A stretch of DNA of 64,000 nt from Gnetum montanum (GCA_015680685.1 MNCI01003323.1:145329-209328), one strand, 5' to 3'. Numbered from the stretch's first letter, positions 24,040 through 36,342 are shown. The notes: generated from the letters alone by a model not told the origin. Numbers and translations: made by a program.

Positions 24040-25000
24040 CCCTTAGAACTAAAACCTTTATAGGCTGGTATGGAGTATGCATTTTTAAAGAATGGTAAAT
24101 TGGTCATTATTAATGCCAAAATTTCTCCTGAGCAAAAAGAAAAGTTGTTAAAAGTAGTGAATAAAAGGTCAACAACCTTTGCTTGGTCATATCCAAAGCT
24201 AACAATAATCAATCCAAGGATATTCTAGCATCACATCTACATCAACCCAACCATGAAGCCTAGAAGGCAACCACTGAGGTGGCTAAACCCCAAATTAAAG
24301 CAAATCATCAAGGAGGAGATAGAACAACTCCTCAATGTCGGGTTCATCTATCCAATTACGAATAGTAAGTGGGTTATCCCACTCATAATTGTACTAAATA
24401 AGGATAGCAAATGGTAGACCTAAATCAACTTTAGGCTATTAAATATGGCAACATATAAGAATCACTTTCCTTTGCCATGTATGGACCAAGTATTAGACAC
24501 CATATTTGGGCATTGTTATTATAGCATTTTGGATGGTTATAATGGCTATAACCAAATCCAAATCACACCCAAAGATCAAGCCAAGAAAACATTCATGAGT
24601 CCCTGGGAAAATTTTTCATATGTTAAGATGCCATTTGACCTATGTAATGCCCCTACAACATTTCAATTCTTGGTCCTTAGTATCTTTCAATAGTAGATCG
24701 ATAGTGGTGTTGAAGTCTTCATGGATGACTTCTCCACCTTTGAGCAAGCATTGCACCAACTTGCGTAAGTACTAAAAAGATGTGTAGAGATAAACCTACA
24801 ACTCAACTAGCAAAAGAACCATCTCATCGCCCAAGAAGGCATTGTGCTAGGGCATCAAATTTTACAAAAATGGATTGAGGTAGACCAGAAAAAGATAAAG
24901 GTCATCTAAGAAATAACATGTCAACCAAAGATTGTTAAAGATGTTCAATCATTCCTTGGATACACTAGCTACTACCGTCATTTTATTGAGAATTTCTCTA
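24040..25000 (+). pseudogene. F: reverse transcriptase remnant
   Basis: Recognisable RT blocks, in order: EEIEQLLNVGFIYPI (about 24320), HFPLPCMDQVLDTIFGH, SILDGYNGYNQIQITPKDQA (24445-24600), MPFDLCNAPTTFQ, then VFMDDFS near 24715, which holds the catalytic MDD pair. Thumb sequence continues to about 24990 (YTSYYRHFI). Stops include TAG codons at 24690-24700, just before the FMDDFS block. The lineage would copy element RNA into cDNA in cytoplasmic particles. Confidence 0.85.
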
Positions 25001-25640
25001 ATATTTCAAAGTCGTTGGTAGAACTTACAAAGAGAGATGCACCTTTCATTTGGACCAAAGAATGTGAACACCCATTCCAACAATTAAAGGAGAAACTCGT
25101 AGAAACACCAATCCTACGAGCACCAAATTGGTTCAAACTATTCCATATCATGATAGATGCATCTAACTATGCTTTGGAAGCAGTGCTCATGTAGATGGAT
25201 GATAAGAAACATCCATATTATATCCACTGCACAACTTGAAGCATTTTAGGAGCATAGTTAAATTACATCACCACAAAGAAAGAATTAATGGTAATGGTGT
25301 ATGCACTAGAAAAGTTTATGCACTATGTGCTAGGTTACAAAGTATTTGTACATATGGACCATAGTGTAATTCACTTCCTCATGAATAAGCCGATGATGAG
25401 CCCTCATGTCATATAGTGGCTTATGATCTTACAAGAATTCAATCTTACTATGGTAGATCAAAAAGGAACTGAGAATGTGATCACTGACCACCTCTCTCAT
25501 TTAAGATGGGATAACAAAGAGGAGAAGAGCCTGCTCTTTGATCAGTTTCTAGACGAACTTCTCTTTATTGGAGCAATAAGTGAAAAAATGCCTAAAAAAG
25601 CAATATGGTATAATGGAATCCTCACATATCTTCTCACCCA
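25001..25640 (+). pseudogene. F: RNase H remnant
   Basis: The fused Ty3-type RNase H contains a MIDASNYALEAVLM block (catalytic Asp), TTKKELMVMVYALEKF (catalytic Glu), a VHMDHSVIHFL block (Asp) and DQKGTENVITDHLSHL, the Athila-type end. It is interrupted by several TAG stops. It would remove RNA from the RNA-DNA hybrid. Confidence 0.8.
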
Positions 25641-25656
25641 AGAGATGCCATAAGAC

Positions 25657-26830
25657 TTGGATTTTAGAAAGAAGAAATTTTTTTTTCATTGGGCCAAATA
25701 CTTCATGGAAATCAACGAACACCTTTACAAGCTATATGCCGATGGCCTAATTTGTTGGTGTGTCCCTAATGAAGATCAATTGTGCTTTCTCCAAGATGCT
25801 AATGAAGGGCCTTGTAGAGGCCACTATGCAAGGAGATGAACGATCATAAAAATCCTAATGCTAGGATACTATTGGCCTACAATCTTTAGACACATCCACT
25901 AGTTTGTCAAGTCTTGTGAACATTCTCAAAGTGACAAGGGGATGACTGCTCACATGGAAGGTCCTCAATAGTGGATTCAACCACTGGAACCTTTTGACAT
26001 ATGGAACATTGACTTTACACCCATGTCTAATGGGAAGGCATATATTATAGTAGTAGTTGACTACTGCACAAAATGGGCAAAAGCAGTAGTCATTATTGAT
26101 TGTACATCATCCACTGTTGTCAAATTTATACAATAAAATATTGTGAATAGGTTTGGAATGCCATGCTCACTAATTTTTAATAATGGAACTCATTTCATAG
26201 GTGTTACATTTAGAAAATTAATGCAACTCTTGGGGGTAGAACATAAATTAATAAATCTTACCACCTCAAAGCCAATAGTCAAGCAGAGGTAATAAACCAA
26301 GAGATTAAAAAAATACTAATGTAGACCATTAGCAAATATAGAAAGGACTATAGTACAACTTAATAATGCTCTATGGGCTTATCGGTCAACTTGGAAACTT
26401 CCTATTGGCTATTCTCCCTACAAGTTAGTGTATGAGAAACTTCTAATACTTCTAATCTAATCTGAGCTCTGTGCACTCTCAACAACCTATGATCTAAACC
26501 TTGACCTAAGTCTAGCACAGAAGGAAAGATTGATCAATCTAAACATGCTAGAAAAAAATTGCTTATTGGCCCTATCCTTGAATAAGGTGAATAAGGCATT
26601 CAGCAAGCAACATCATGACCTTAGAATTAGGAAAGTAAAACTTCAACTAGAAGATAAGATTCTATATTGGAACCCCACACATGTGCCCTAAAAGATAAAA
26701 TTCCAAACATTGTGGGAGGGACCTTATATAATTGATCAAACTTTTACCTCTAGGGCCATGTTGATCTACAAACTTGAGAGTCTAAATAAAAAGTAGTTGG
26801 TTAACATCCAATAAGTCAAACCTTTCCTAG
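25657..26830 (+). pseudogene. F: integrase remnant
   Basis: The zinc-binding N-terminus lies at about 25790-25930 (GHYARR ... SCEHSQSDKG), followed by a core with the first Asp in WNIDFTP (about 26005). The block that normally reads DNGTHF is here NNGTHF, so the second catalytic Asp appears replaced. An ANSQAEVINQEIKK block with the Glu follows in another frame (about 26270). The C-terminal part reads to FLEPKQAS near 26845. At least one frameshift and several stops make it inactive. Confidence 0.8.
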
Positions 26831-29070
26831 AACCAAAACAAGCTAGTGTAAATACCACCTCAATAGATGGACAACAACATTCTATTTTTCAGATCTCCTC
26901 CCTTGAAATCAATCATGGAAGAGATGGCCATCCATGTTGACCATTACCATGGCCTTTCAATTTTTCTACCTTTTCATTTTTCACATTTTTTATTTTCAAA
27001 TTTTTCAAATTTTAGACCATCTTTAGTACCTTTAAAATTTCTTGATTATTTTACACTTTCTTATATATTTTACTTTATTTTTTTTCTTTTGTTTAAGTGT
27101 CATATTTTCTCATTTTTGATAATAAATTTTCTTTATTTTCATAGGACATAGTTTCGCTATTGTTGTTTACTAATGATGGTTTATGCTTAATGTGTGATTG
27201 TCGATGTCTAGTTTCTATTTTTGAAATCTGATGTCTAATGACTTTGACATGGTTTATTTATAATGGAATAGGCAATGAGTCCACATCATCTACGATTCCA
27301 ATGAACTCTATGGTTTTCCTTGTTCTAGGAATTTAAGGTTCCTTTTCATTAAAAAAACTTTTAATCAATCGATGACCTTGGTAGTTCAAGAATTAGGAAG
27401 GATTCAAAGATTTGTAAAGGATGTGACTTCAAAGGGACTCAATACTCTTTTTCCTATTCTTTTTACTTGAGTGCTTGAGTGTTTTTCATGGACTTCGTGT
27501 TGTTCCCACCAAAAAATAATAGGAAGACAAATATGTCATTACATGGTGTGGTTCCCATTCAAAAAAAAAATTCAAAGCACACCCCTTCAACATGAATAAG
27601 TCCTTACATAGTGTGGTTTCCATTTTAAAAAAAAATAAACAATGGGAATTCAAAGCACACCCCTTGGACAAATAAAAGGACTATAAGCACTAGTTATGAG
27701 ACTTGAACAACATGCACCTATGCTTGAAGGTTTCCTCTAACTAAGGCCCTCTCTGTCTCACTTCCTACTTTTTTTCTCTCTTTGTGAAATGGTGGTTGTT
27801 TTGTGAAACCACTNTTTTTCTCTCTTTGTGAAATGGTGGTTGTTTTGTGAAACCACTCTTATGTCTTGAGTGAGTGGATTGATCTTAGAGTGGTGATGTG
27901 AAGTCACTGAAAGAAAATGGTTTTGGTCTGGACTAAGGATGAAACTTCCTAGGTCATTTTAACCACAAATTTCATAAGGGAATTCTTATGACCTCAATTT
28001 GAAACTCCATTCCACCTTCTCTATCATCCATCCATGCTACGATAACTCACCTCACTACTAGGTTCTATGTTATTCTCTATGTCTTAGTCTAATGTGTTGA
28101 GATTCTTGAGTGGATTCTTTCAAGTTGGTCTTTAACTTGTCGTGATCATTAAATTGACTATGGGACCCACGGACTCCTTAGTTAAGGTTATGCAAGGGCA
28201 AAAAGGGCATGAGCCTGCTATGGGGAGGACCAACTTGCATAACTTTTGACTTGATTAGTTAAGTTTCCTTACCTTTAACATCACTACAATCCTATATTTC
28301 ATGTATTTTATTGCATAAACCACTCAGTACTCCTTAATCTTTCATTGCATTCATCCATTAAATCAATTTTTCTCCATTTTTTCAAATTTATGAACTTCAA
28401 CATCCTCTTCTCATGATTTCATACTCTTCTTAGTCTTCTAAGCTTTCATTTGATCCTAATTTCATCAAAAAATTCTGTGTATTTTGAGAGTTTAACCAAA
28501 GTCAATGAAAGTAAACGATGGTCAATAGCTGCATCAATGAGGCCTCATCGACGAAGCTGACCATGTTGACGAGGTCTCATTGACACAGTGTAAAAATATG
28601 ATATATACTACCACAAAGTTAGAAATTTTTTGCAATTTTCTCATAACACATAGGGAATTTTTGCAATTTTTCAAAGCCCAAGACCTTCCAGAGCTCATAA
28701 CTTCCCAACCATTTGTCCAAATCACTCCATTTTTCAATCTTGCACTTATCGGAGATAAGATCTTTATCATGGGGACCATAAACCTTAATATTTCTAATGA
28801 AAAATCAATGAAATTCTTAGGAAATTTTCCTGACTCCCCCAAAGGATTAATAACCTTAACCATATATAAACATCAACATTTTCCTAAGTTAATCCTTCCA
28901 ACAACCTCAGGGATGAATTATTCATAATAACACATAAAATAAATAATAATTAGGTTAATTAAATTAGCCATAATCACAACTTAGCCAAGTGTAACTATCC
29001 TCAAGAGTTAAGGTGTCTCAATTTTTTTAAGGTTACACAATGATTACTAATCCATGATCTTATTGTGATT
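26831..29070 (+). other. F: spacer after integrase
   Basis: AT-rich and non-coding. It holds a 43-bp direct duplication around an N (27771-27857) and, at about 28525-28590, a second copy of the AGGCCTCAT palindromic motif of F's own LTR. Open frames at 28534-28927 overlap on both strands and lack recognisable motifs. Confidence 0.55.
27771..27857. repeat. 43-bp exact direct duplication around an N
   Basis: 27771-27813 and 27815-27857 are identical and separated by the single N at 27814. This looks like an assembly join rather than biology. Confidence 0.75.
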
Positions 29071-31922
29071 ATGAATGGCACCCAAACAAAAGCATCCATA
29101 GGAAGGAAAACCCTGACAACCATGGGAGAAATGACCCAGAGCTAGAAGGGGCCAACAAGAACAAGGCCAAGAACTACTAGAGGCAACCCATGCAATGGAA
29201 CCTCTTCAAAAGGAACCTGAAGTAGAATCTATTCGATAAATTCCAAAGGAATAAGTGCCTACAGAACAATCCCAACAAGGAGAAGCACCTAGACTCATGG
29301 CAAGGCTTGAGGTCACTCTGACTCAAGCCTACCTAGACATCATCAAGTCCTAATAAATCCAAAGATTAGTTCTTTAAGAGATAAACTTTGAGCTATTTTG
29401 GAGAAAGCTCTAGAGGATGTCAAAACACAATTGCAAGCCTCTTCCATGTGGCTAGTCATCACATCTAGTGGGGAATGGTACATGGAAGAGACTTATCTCT
29501 TCTAGAGTAGTTGAAGGCCAAGGTCCATTGTAAAAATCAAGGACATTCAAATGTCCTACTCTGTAGAAGGCACTGGGGTTGCCAGACAATGGAACATAGC
29601 TGTAAGAGATATCAACATAAGCTGATCCTAAGGTAAAAAGGAAATAGATCCAGCAATGCTATGAAGTGGACCATAAGGAGTATGGTGTGCTCACACTAGT
29701 GAAGAGGATTTATTTCAAGATTACAGACTATCCCCTTAATCCAATGGTGAGTTCAAGCAAGGTAACCACTTTCTCTGCTCAAGCATGCATGCACTACTCT
29801 AAACAAGAAATTTCCCATTAACCCTCCATAGCTGATCTTTTTGAATATTGAGAAGCTCTTCAAGGAGAACAAACATGGAAGGAAGACCCTGCCCTTTCCA
29901 TGCCTCATTAGAAAACTTTGTAAAAGGACAGACATTGTTCACTATTCTAATGACACTCTCAAGCATGCTCCCTTGGCCTCATGGGCAAAAATCATAAAAG
30001 ATAAGATTCCAATGATCACTCAAGAAGAGGAGCTACCACCACTACCAACCACTTAGGAGACAACACCAAAGGCTTGCACAATCCTTGAGCATCTACATTA
30101 AATCCAAGATTAGCTCTTAAGTAAACAAGAGCAACAATTAGAAATGAGTGGGCCAAGTTCATCTATGTATTGGCCAGCAATGAGTCACCTTAATGAGATG
30201 GCCTAAATAGTTAGCTAGATGGAGAGGGGTGGTTCCATTTTCTCAACCCAAAGAACGTTAGCTACCTTTCAAGTTAGATCCCAATGCTTAAGAGGTGATA
30301 GTATCATTAGCAACATATCATCTATTCCCAGAAATCTCTAAGAATTCCACCACTTTCTTAGTGAGGTTGGAGGAAGGTGAAGAGGCAACTGTCTTAGTGA
30401 TGTAGCACCAAGGGTAGGAGACAATAATAGAAATGGTTGCTGACCATGTACCAAAAGAATTGAACACACTTGCAACATTTGTACCAAACATGTAGACATT
30501 CGTAGGCATAGTCAACAGGAAATTGAATGCAACCCAACATGAACAGGTGATGGAATGATTGGTAGGAACTGGGCAACCGACTATAGACATCTTTAATCTC
30601 TTGGAGAAGATCACTACAACCTAGTTAGAACTATTGAATGCAAGGGGTAGATGCATCACTTTGGAGGGGCAATTAGAAACAGCCCAAGAGAAAAATCAAC
30701 ACTTAGCCATGGAGGTTTCTAAACTTCATTCCTGACTTGCAGAACAAGCAATCCTCAACCTAGTAGACACAAGAGATGAAGCTATTAAACAACTTCAAGA
30801 ATGATTTCAAAAGGCTAAGGAAGCAATAATGGCCATCTTCAAATAGTCCATAGCAAAATTCTAAACGTATTCCATCAAAAAGGACTTGAGTCAGATGCAC
30901 TAAGAAAATGAAGCATTGACCATGAAAAATCATCGCCTACAAAATGTTAATGCTTAAAGAGATCAAATACAAGAATTCATTCATCAACAACAAGAGTAGC
31001 TTACTAGGGTAAATACTGAATTGAGGAAATTGGTAGCAAAGAATCACAATTTGTTAATGGAGGAGGTACGCACCTTGCATCAAAAGTCTACCATCTAGAT
31101 CGCTGCCTGGAAGAACAAAGCTCTTAAATTTGAGAAAGTGAAAAACCACTACAGGGATCAAGTTGTTTTGTAAAAAGAAGTGAATGAGAAACAAATCTAG
31201 ATAGAAAAGGCAAAAAAAATGAAGCCCTCCAACAAATCCAACAAGTAAGAAAGATGTGGCAGCTCATCCTTGATGGGATTGACACCTATAACAAAGTGGA
31301 GAACCATTTGAAGGAGTTGCAAATTGAGAAGATGATAGAGTACATGGAGTTGGCCAATGTCCATTACAGAAACCTGGAAATGCTAAATACTAGATGGCTA
31401 CTATCAGAGTTAGAAAAAAAAGTGGCTAGTTTGTAACTGGTATACAAGGCTGAGTTCAAACACCACAAGGATAGCAAGCAAAAGCTTGAGACTACTAACA
31501 CTAAACTTGAAGTTTTCAAAGGGTGATTTAGAGATCAATGATCTACCATTGAGAACCTAGCTAGACAAATGAATGACTACCAGGACCTAAAGGACATAGC
31601 CAAGGCATTCAACATTGAACGTACATAGTTTGCTACCTGGTTTGTCAATGCTAAGGAGTTATTTCCAGTAATCCTATGTTCTTGGGATGTGCCCATTCCA
31701 ACCCACATTGGGAAAGTTACGTGGATGATGCATGATCCTAGGAGTAAGAAGGAAAAAATGAAAGCACTACTAGATGCTTTCTGCCTCCTTCCTAAAGTTG
31801 CAGTAGTACTAGCACAGTCGTAGCCATCTCAACTGTCATCCATACGTGAAGCCGGTGAAGGTCCTTTGAAGCCTCAAAAAACTAGCTTTACATCATTAAG
31901 GAACATGTTATCCATTTTTTAA
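29071..31922 (+). pseudogene. F: sense ORF after integrase (coiled-coil protein)
   Basis: A decayed reading region of about 950 codons starts MAPKQKHP. An FPCLIRKLCKR block (open frame 29841-30056) is reminiscent of the extra, so-called env-like protein of Athila elements. From about 30640 to 31440 the inferred protein is a long, charged alpha-helix with coiled-coil character (for example the open frame 31254-31436). It ends with an SFTSLRNMLSIF block near 31920. No signal peptide or membrane segment is clear. Stops and frame changes occur throughout. The function is unknown. Confidence 0.5.
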
Positions 31923-32089
31923 AGAGTTGTATCATGGTGTTTAATTTTGTGTCTTGAACACCACCATTTTTGTAATGTGTTGATCTGTACACTTGGGCAC
32001 TCCATTTTTTGTCAAGTTAATCAATTTTTTTTGTTAAAGAAAAGTTAGTTAATAATCCCATACCTTCCCAATTTTGTAAAAGAACTCAA

Positions 32090-32958
32090 GGATGAGTCAT
32101 TGTTAGTTGGTTGCATCGACGAGGCCCTATCAATGCATCTTATCCTATGTTGACAAGGCCCTATTGACATAGTTTCTATCCATCAACTATAAATACGTGC
32201 CTACCAGCCACAATTATGGCAATTTAGATTTTAGTAGTAGCAAAGCTCTTACATTTTTTCCATTCAAAAGTTAGAATTTTTCCTCCAAGTGCCCATAGCA
32301 GGAGTCATTAAGTGTACAGATCTTTATTTGAGTATTGTTGTACCTGAGCATGATAGTGTGTGAGGCAATAAAGATGAACTTTCTGATAAACCTTGCAACA
32401 CTTTGGATAGATTAGCTATTTTATTTATGCATTTACTATTTCTAATTATTTATTAAATTCTTTTAATTAGTTATTAAATATTTTCTCGTTATTACATTAA
32501 TAAGGAAATTAAGTAAGATAGATTACACACATAAGTATGACCACTTCGAGCATAACACGTATTCACTTGGTATGCCCAGTAGCATAGGGCTTGATCGCCC
32601 AATAGTGGATACATGGGTTTAGGATGTGTACAACAAGTGGAATCATATGCTTATGCTAGGATTAGTTAAATGCTAGTTAATTAATTTAGATTAGTTGATC
32701 AAATCCATTTATATCTACAATTCAAGCACCCAACTATAAAATATAAAAATGATAAAAACCGAATGCCTTAGTTATACTTAACCATACTAACAAATGTCAC
32801 AAGTGTAATTAGGAAGACAATGATTGACCTTAGGGCTAGATTCACTTCCTAAAGCGCTAGTGCATAGGAAATGACAAAGTCCATAGAATTTGACCAGATC
32901 GTGCATGACTACTTTGTGATTCATATAGTTGGACATAGGGGTAACCTGCTACTCATCA
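32090..32958 (+). repeat. F 3' LTR
   Basis: Matches 19740-20668 along its length, with a deletion that removes one palindrome and another of about 20 bp near 32565. The first base is G where the 5' LTR has T. The TATA box is at 32188-32195. Confidence 0.9.
32188..32195 (+). promoter_or_regulatory. TATA box of F 3' LTR
   Basis: TATAAATA at the position matching 19870-19877. Confidence 0.65.
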
Positions 32959-33856
32959 CCTCTCAATGCATATACATGCACTTGGAAATGTAGTCACAAT
33001 CTTGTTGCCTTGCAGAGTTGGGTAGAGTACAGCAAAGCACAACACTACATGCCTCAGTGGAAAGCATAGTTGGGTGGTAGTGTAGTCCCAACCATCCCAC
33101 TACCATGTGGCATTCCCTTCACATTTCATGCTAAACCTATCCCTATAAATACCCCCACCCTCAACATAGTTGGGGTTGGCAAATTTGAGAATCATGCAAG
33201 TTAGCAAGTTCAAAGTTGGCAAAAATCAAAGCACCAGCAAACCAAAGGCACACCAATGAATCGAAGAGAGACAAAGTTTCATACCACTGTAGCTCACTGC
33301 AAGACACTACAAACCACCATACCCCATGGCACACCATGGCAGGCATAGACTCCATGGTGAAATGTTAGTCTTTCTGGCCAAACATCCCTAAGACTGTGAC
33401 TATGCTATCCACTATGCCTATTGTACACTGCATACCTTCTCACCCCTTCTAAATTTAACCATGCTCAACCCCATTTGGGGTGGTGTTCTATTTCTCTCTC
33501 TCTTCTTCTTTGCATTTTTAGCATTTTACTTATATTTTCTGCCAATTCAATGCATAGTTGTGCTTGGACAACAATCCCTACACATTGGCACCTTCATTTT
33601 TTTTGGGAAATTTTTTGACTATGCTCACACCCATTAACACCATTGATACAATGCAAACACTTAACATTGTTTTGCATTAGCATTATAGCTAACTATGCTA
33701 CACCCCCAATTGCATTTGGTAAGTCCTTGTTCGATCGGTAAGACCATTTAGGGCACCCTGTCACTACCTCTAGTAGGCCCTCATGTGGATGCAAGGTCAA
33801 ATTGTGCACTTGTGGATTCCTTAATGTTCTAGCCATTGATATTTTTGGTTGCTACA
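32959..33856 (+). repeat. LTR4, right part
   Basis: It resumes the LTR after F, beginning with the duplicated CCTCT, and is collinear with LTR3 from about 18011. The TATA box is at 33144-33151 and a CT run at about 33490-33508. It ends GCTACA at 33856, directly before AGAGG and H sequence. Confidence 0.85.
33144..33151 (+). promoter_or_regulatory. TATA box of LTR4
   Basis: TATAAATA following AAACCTATCCC. Confidence 0.65.
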
Positions 33857-34473
33857 AGAGGATCATTATACACCCTCATGGATTGGTTTTGGGGCCTAAC
33901 TAGGTTTACCATTTCAAGCACTAATTCACCCCTATCTATCATCCTTTGCAAATTATCTTGCAAAGCTCAACAAAAGTTCATGCTATGACTAGACAACTAG
34001 TGGTAATGATAAATTTACACTAACCTAAAGTGTTGTGGGACTGGGGGCTTGTTTAATGCTACTAAGGCAAGATTCCTTAGCAACATGTAGTACTTGTCAT
34101 GCCTTTTGTGGGCATCCTCAAACATTTTCTTATGTTGGATGTGCCTATCTTTCAATAATTGATCCAGCAACTCTGAGGGTTTTAGTGATAATGAGGTATT
34201 CTTTGAGTGATCCTTGCACTCAAAGTTGGACCTTTAGCTGACTTATGTCATGACCACTGCAGATATAGGTGGGTTGATGTCCTTAGTGCCAGAGTTGATG
34301 GCTTTGTGAGCTATGGCTTTGGGCTACCTAGTCGTCAACCCCCAATTGGTTGCTTTAGCATGTGTGGCTACTGTTGCCACTATTGCATTTTTCTTTCTCA
34401 CATGCTAGTTTCTATAGGCCACACATGCCAAGTCCTTGCTAGCTTGCATGGAATCTTCTATGCTCTTAGTTTG
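33857..34473 (-). pseudogene. Element H, right part: gag C-terminal region
   Basis: Its reverse complement is collinear with E2 12655-13260 and with C from about 41245. It includes the segment after the capsid core (an AYVAYK-like block in C) and the sequence around the zinc finger. It continues H across the 1731-33856 insertion and is itself cut at 34473 by the LTR of D. Plus-strand open frames at 34035-34485 are shadows of it. Confidence 0.8.
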
Positions 34474-35128
34474 TGTAGCAACTAAAAACGTCTATGGCTG
34501 GAAACACAAAGAGCTCGTCGGTCAGATAGTCTTAACCCTAGATCCGTGCGAGGGCTGTGCTAGATAAAATGGAAATGGGGTGCCTTGAATGGTCTGGTCG
34601 ATCAGACAAGGACTTAATCAGTGTCACTAAACCTTTTGCAAATGTGTAACTTGAAAATAATTTTTATAATGTAAAATATTGATTATTATATGTGAAGAAA
34701 TGAAAACAATGTAAAATGCAATGATATGCAAGAGAATGAAGTAAACTAGAGTTAAGAAATGCACCGCTTCAAGATTACGGCTTTACTTTGTCAAGGTGGA
34801 TACAATCGGTTGTGTGACGCTGGGAAGCATAGAGATCCCAAAAGTAACTAGGACATTCAAGAGCAAGCCAAATGTATGCTTGAACACGGTTTCAAGAGCT
34901 AATAATGCACAATGTTATAAAAGAAATAGAAATGAGCTAACAGAATGCCAAATGGGAATGCTAACTGTTTGATTTTGTCAGCTTAAGAACATTTACAATG
35001 CTCAAGATTTCCAATTTGATTCTTTCCAAGCCAAATTTTTGCCAAACTTACAAACAATTTTTGCCAAATTGTAAAATTTTGCCAACCAACTTCAAATTTT
35101 CTAACCCTTTGAGTTTCACTTATCAGGG

Positions 35129-35136
35129 TATTTATA
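35129..35136 (-). promoter_or_regulatory. TATA box of D LTR
   Basis: TATAAATA on the minus strand in a CCCTATAAATACCC context, as in the E LTRs. Confidence 0.7.
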
Positions 35137-35330
35137 GGGCCAGGAGCATGCAAAAGATGCGGTTTGGACGCCATGTGTCCTGGACCCACAAGGTGTTGAT
35201 GTGTCCATGTTGCATGGACATGCAAAGTTGATTGATTAATGAGCCTACCATGCTACAATCACACTATCGGAATTGGAGGTGCAAGGATCAGGTGTGCCAA
35301 CAATGCAAACAAGGAGTGAAGTGCACCAAT

Positions 35331-36002
35331 GTAGCGTAGCCGCCTACTACGCTATGCTACGCTATGGAGCATAGCATTTTTGGCATAGCATAGCTACCTG
35401 CTACACTATGTAGCATACCATAGTATAGCCACCAGTTCAAAGAAGAAGTTTACATTAGAGTTAATTGCAGATGCTAGAAGCCTTTGAAATGTGTTGGTTG
35501 TTTCTATATGTTTGCTACGCTATGCTACTCTACGTAGTGTAGCATAGCATAGCAACTGGCCTTAACTATGATTTGCATTGCAAATGTTTATTTGAAGATC
35601 ATGCTGACAATCTGTGACCTTTGCCCTTTGCGACGTGAAGCTTGCAAACTTGATGATCTTGCATTTTGAGGCGTCTCTCACCATCCTTGCATCATCGCTA
35701 CGCTATGCTACGCTGTGTAGCGTAGCATAGCGTAGCAGCCAACAAAGCCTACTTTCTTGCTTAATCTGCTACTTCTCTAGTGAAAGGAGTTTTTCTAAAA
35801 TACTTGAAGTTGAGTGAAGCAACTAGTTTTGAAAGGCTGGAGGTACTTGCTAAGTGCAATTGAAATCACTAAGCAAGTTGGGCCTTTCTGTCTTGCTTTT
35901 TCTACGCTGAGCTACGCTACGTAGTGTAGCATAGCGTACCAATTCATCCTGCAACTGTCCTCTAAGGCTTGCTACACTACATAGTGTAGCATAGCATAGC
36001 AA
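35331..36002. repeat. Palindrome cluster of D LTR
   Basis: Five near-palindromes lie at about 35331-35420, 35512-35558, 35697-35736, 35900-35942 and 35968-36002. The best, at 35697-35736, has arms GCTACGCTATGCTACGCT and its exact complement around a 4-base centre. They lie upstream of the minus-strand TATA box. Confidence 0.85.
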
Positions 36003-36265
36003 ACTTCTTAACTAGAAAACTTGCCAAATTGTTTTGTGCAGCCTGAGCACCGTCAACAACCCCACGCATCACTTCTGAGTAGACTATCAGCTAGATGAAC
36101 TACCCAGATGGGTAGGCTAGAGAGTTTGTTGGGCCTATCAACATTGGAAGTAGAAAATTTACCAAACTAGATAGTCTAAACTCGAAGCATCCATTTCCTG
36201 CCGAAGTGTCAGGATGCTACCTAAATTCCAATAACCTGGTGAAGTAAGAATGCCTTGAAAATTTA

Positions 36266-36342
36266 GGGTGTTTCATTGGCCCCTCTTTGTCTACGTCTGG
36301 AGAATGGACCCGAGAGATGTCAACAAAGAATATGAAACACCA
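36266..36342 (-). promoter_or_regulatory. D PPT with inverted repeat across the 3' LTR edge
   Basis: On the minus strand the PPT is ACAAAGAGGGGCC just before the LTR start TGAAACACC. Its right arm faces GGTGTTTCATATTCTTTGTT and the following GACATCTC. It is the fourth copy of the structure seen at 9136, 17137 and 53709. Confidence 0.75.

Larger units (their letters stand above)
19740..32958 (+). mobile_element. Element F: Athila-like LTR retrotransposon inserted in LTR4
   Basis: It is complete, with LTRs of 929 bp and 869 bp, LTR ends TGATGAG (19740) and CTCATCA (32952-32958), and a perfect 5-bp duplication CCTCT at 19735-19739 and 32959-32963. The first base of the 3' LTR is changed to G. 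Order inside: PBS, gag, protease, RT, RNase H, integrase, a long spacer, a sense coiled-coil ORF, then the 3' LTR. The Athila-like assignment rests on the PBS and on RT/RNase H wording such as FPLPCMDQVLD and DQKGTENVITDHLSHL. Every coding part carries stops. Confidence 0.85.
1731..33856 (+). mobile_element. Tandem multi-LTR array of non-autonomous Tat-like elements (E1/E2)
   Basis: The order is LTR1 (1731-3562), E1 body, LTR2 (9203-10634), E2 body, LTR3 (17204-18858), 18 bases including a PBS remnant, then LTR4 (18877-33856, split by F). All LTRs point the same way. The array is flanked by AGAGA (1726-1730) and AGAGG (33857-33861), a 5-bp target duplication with one change. Removing it rejoins H exactly: the flanks then match E2 around 13247-13290. 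It probably arose by unequal recombination between LTRs of one insertion. Internal bodies lack RT, RNase H and integrase. Confidence 0.8.
34474..36275 (-). repeat. D 3' LTR
   Basis: On the minus strand it runs TGAAACACC...TGCTACA. The PBS-proximal end (about 34474-34640) matches the end of C's LTRs. It carries the minus-strand TATA box at 35129-35136 and five palindromic clusters of GCTACGCTATGC-type sequence between 35331 and 36002. Confidence 0.88.

Noticed and set aside
26867-27151. Phe-rich, membrane-like 94-codon open frame after F integrase
   Set aside because: It is T-rich low-complexity DNA with no homologue; its hydrophobicity follows from base composition.
28534-28927. Overlapping open frames of about 110 codons on both strands in F
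   Set aside because: No motif or second copy supports coding; the segment contains an LTR-like palindrome and looks like a non-coding module.
34035-34485. Two overlapping plus-strand open frames with Cys/His content
   Set aside because: They are the complement of H's gag region, which aligns with E2 and C on the minus strand.
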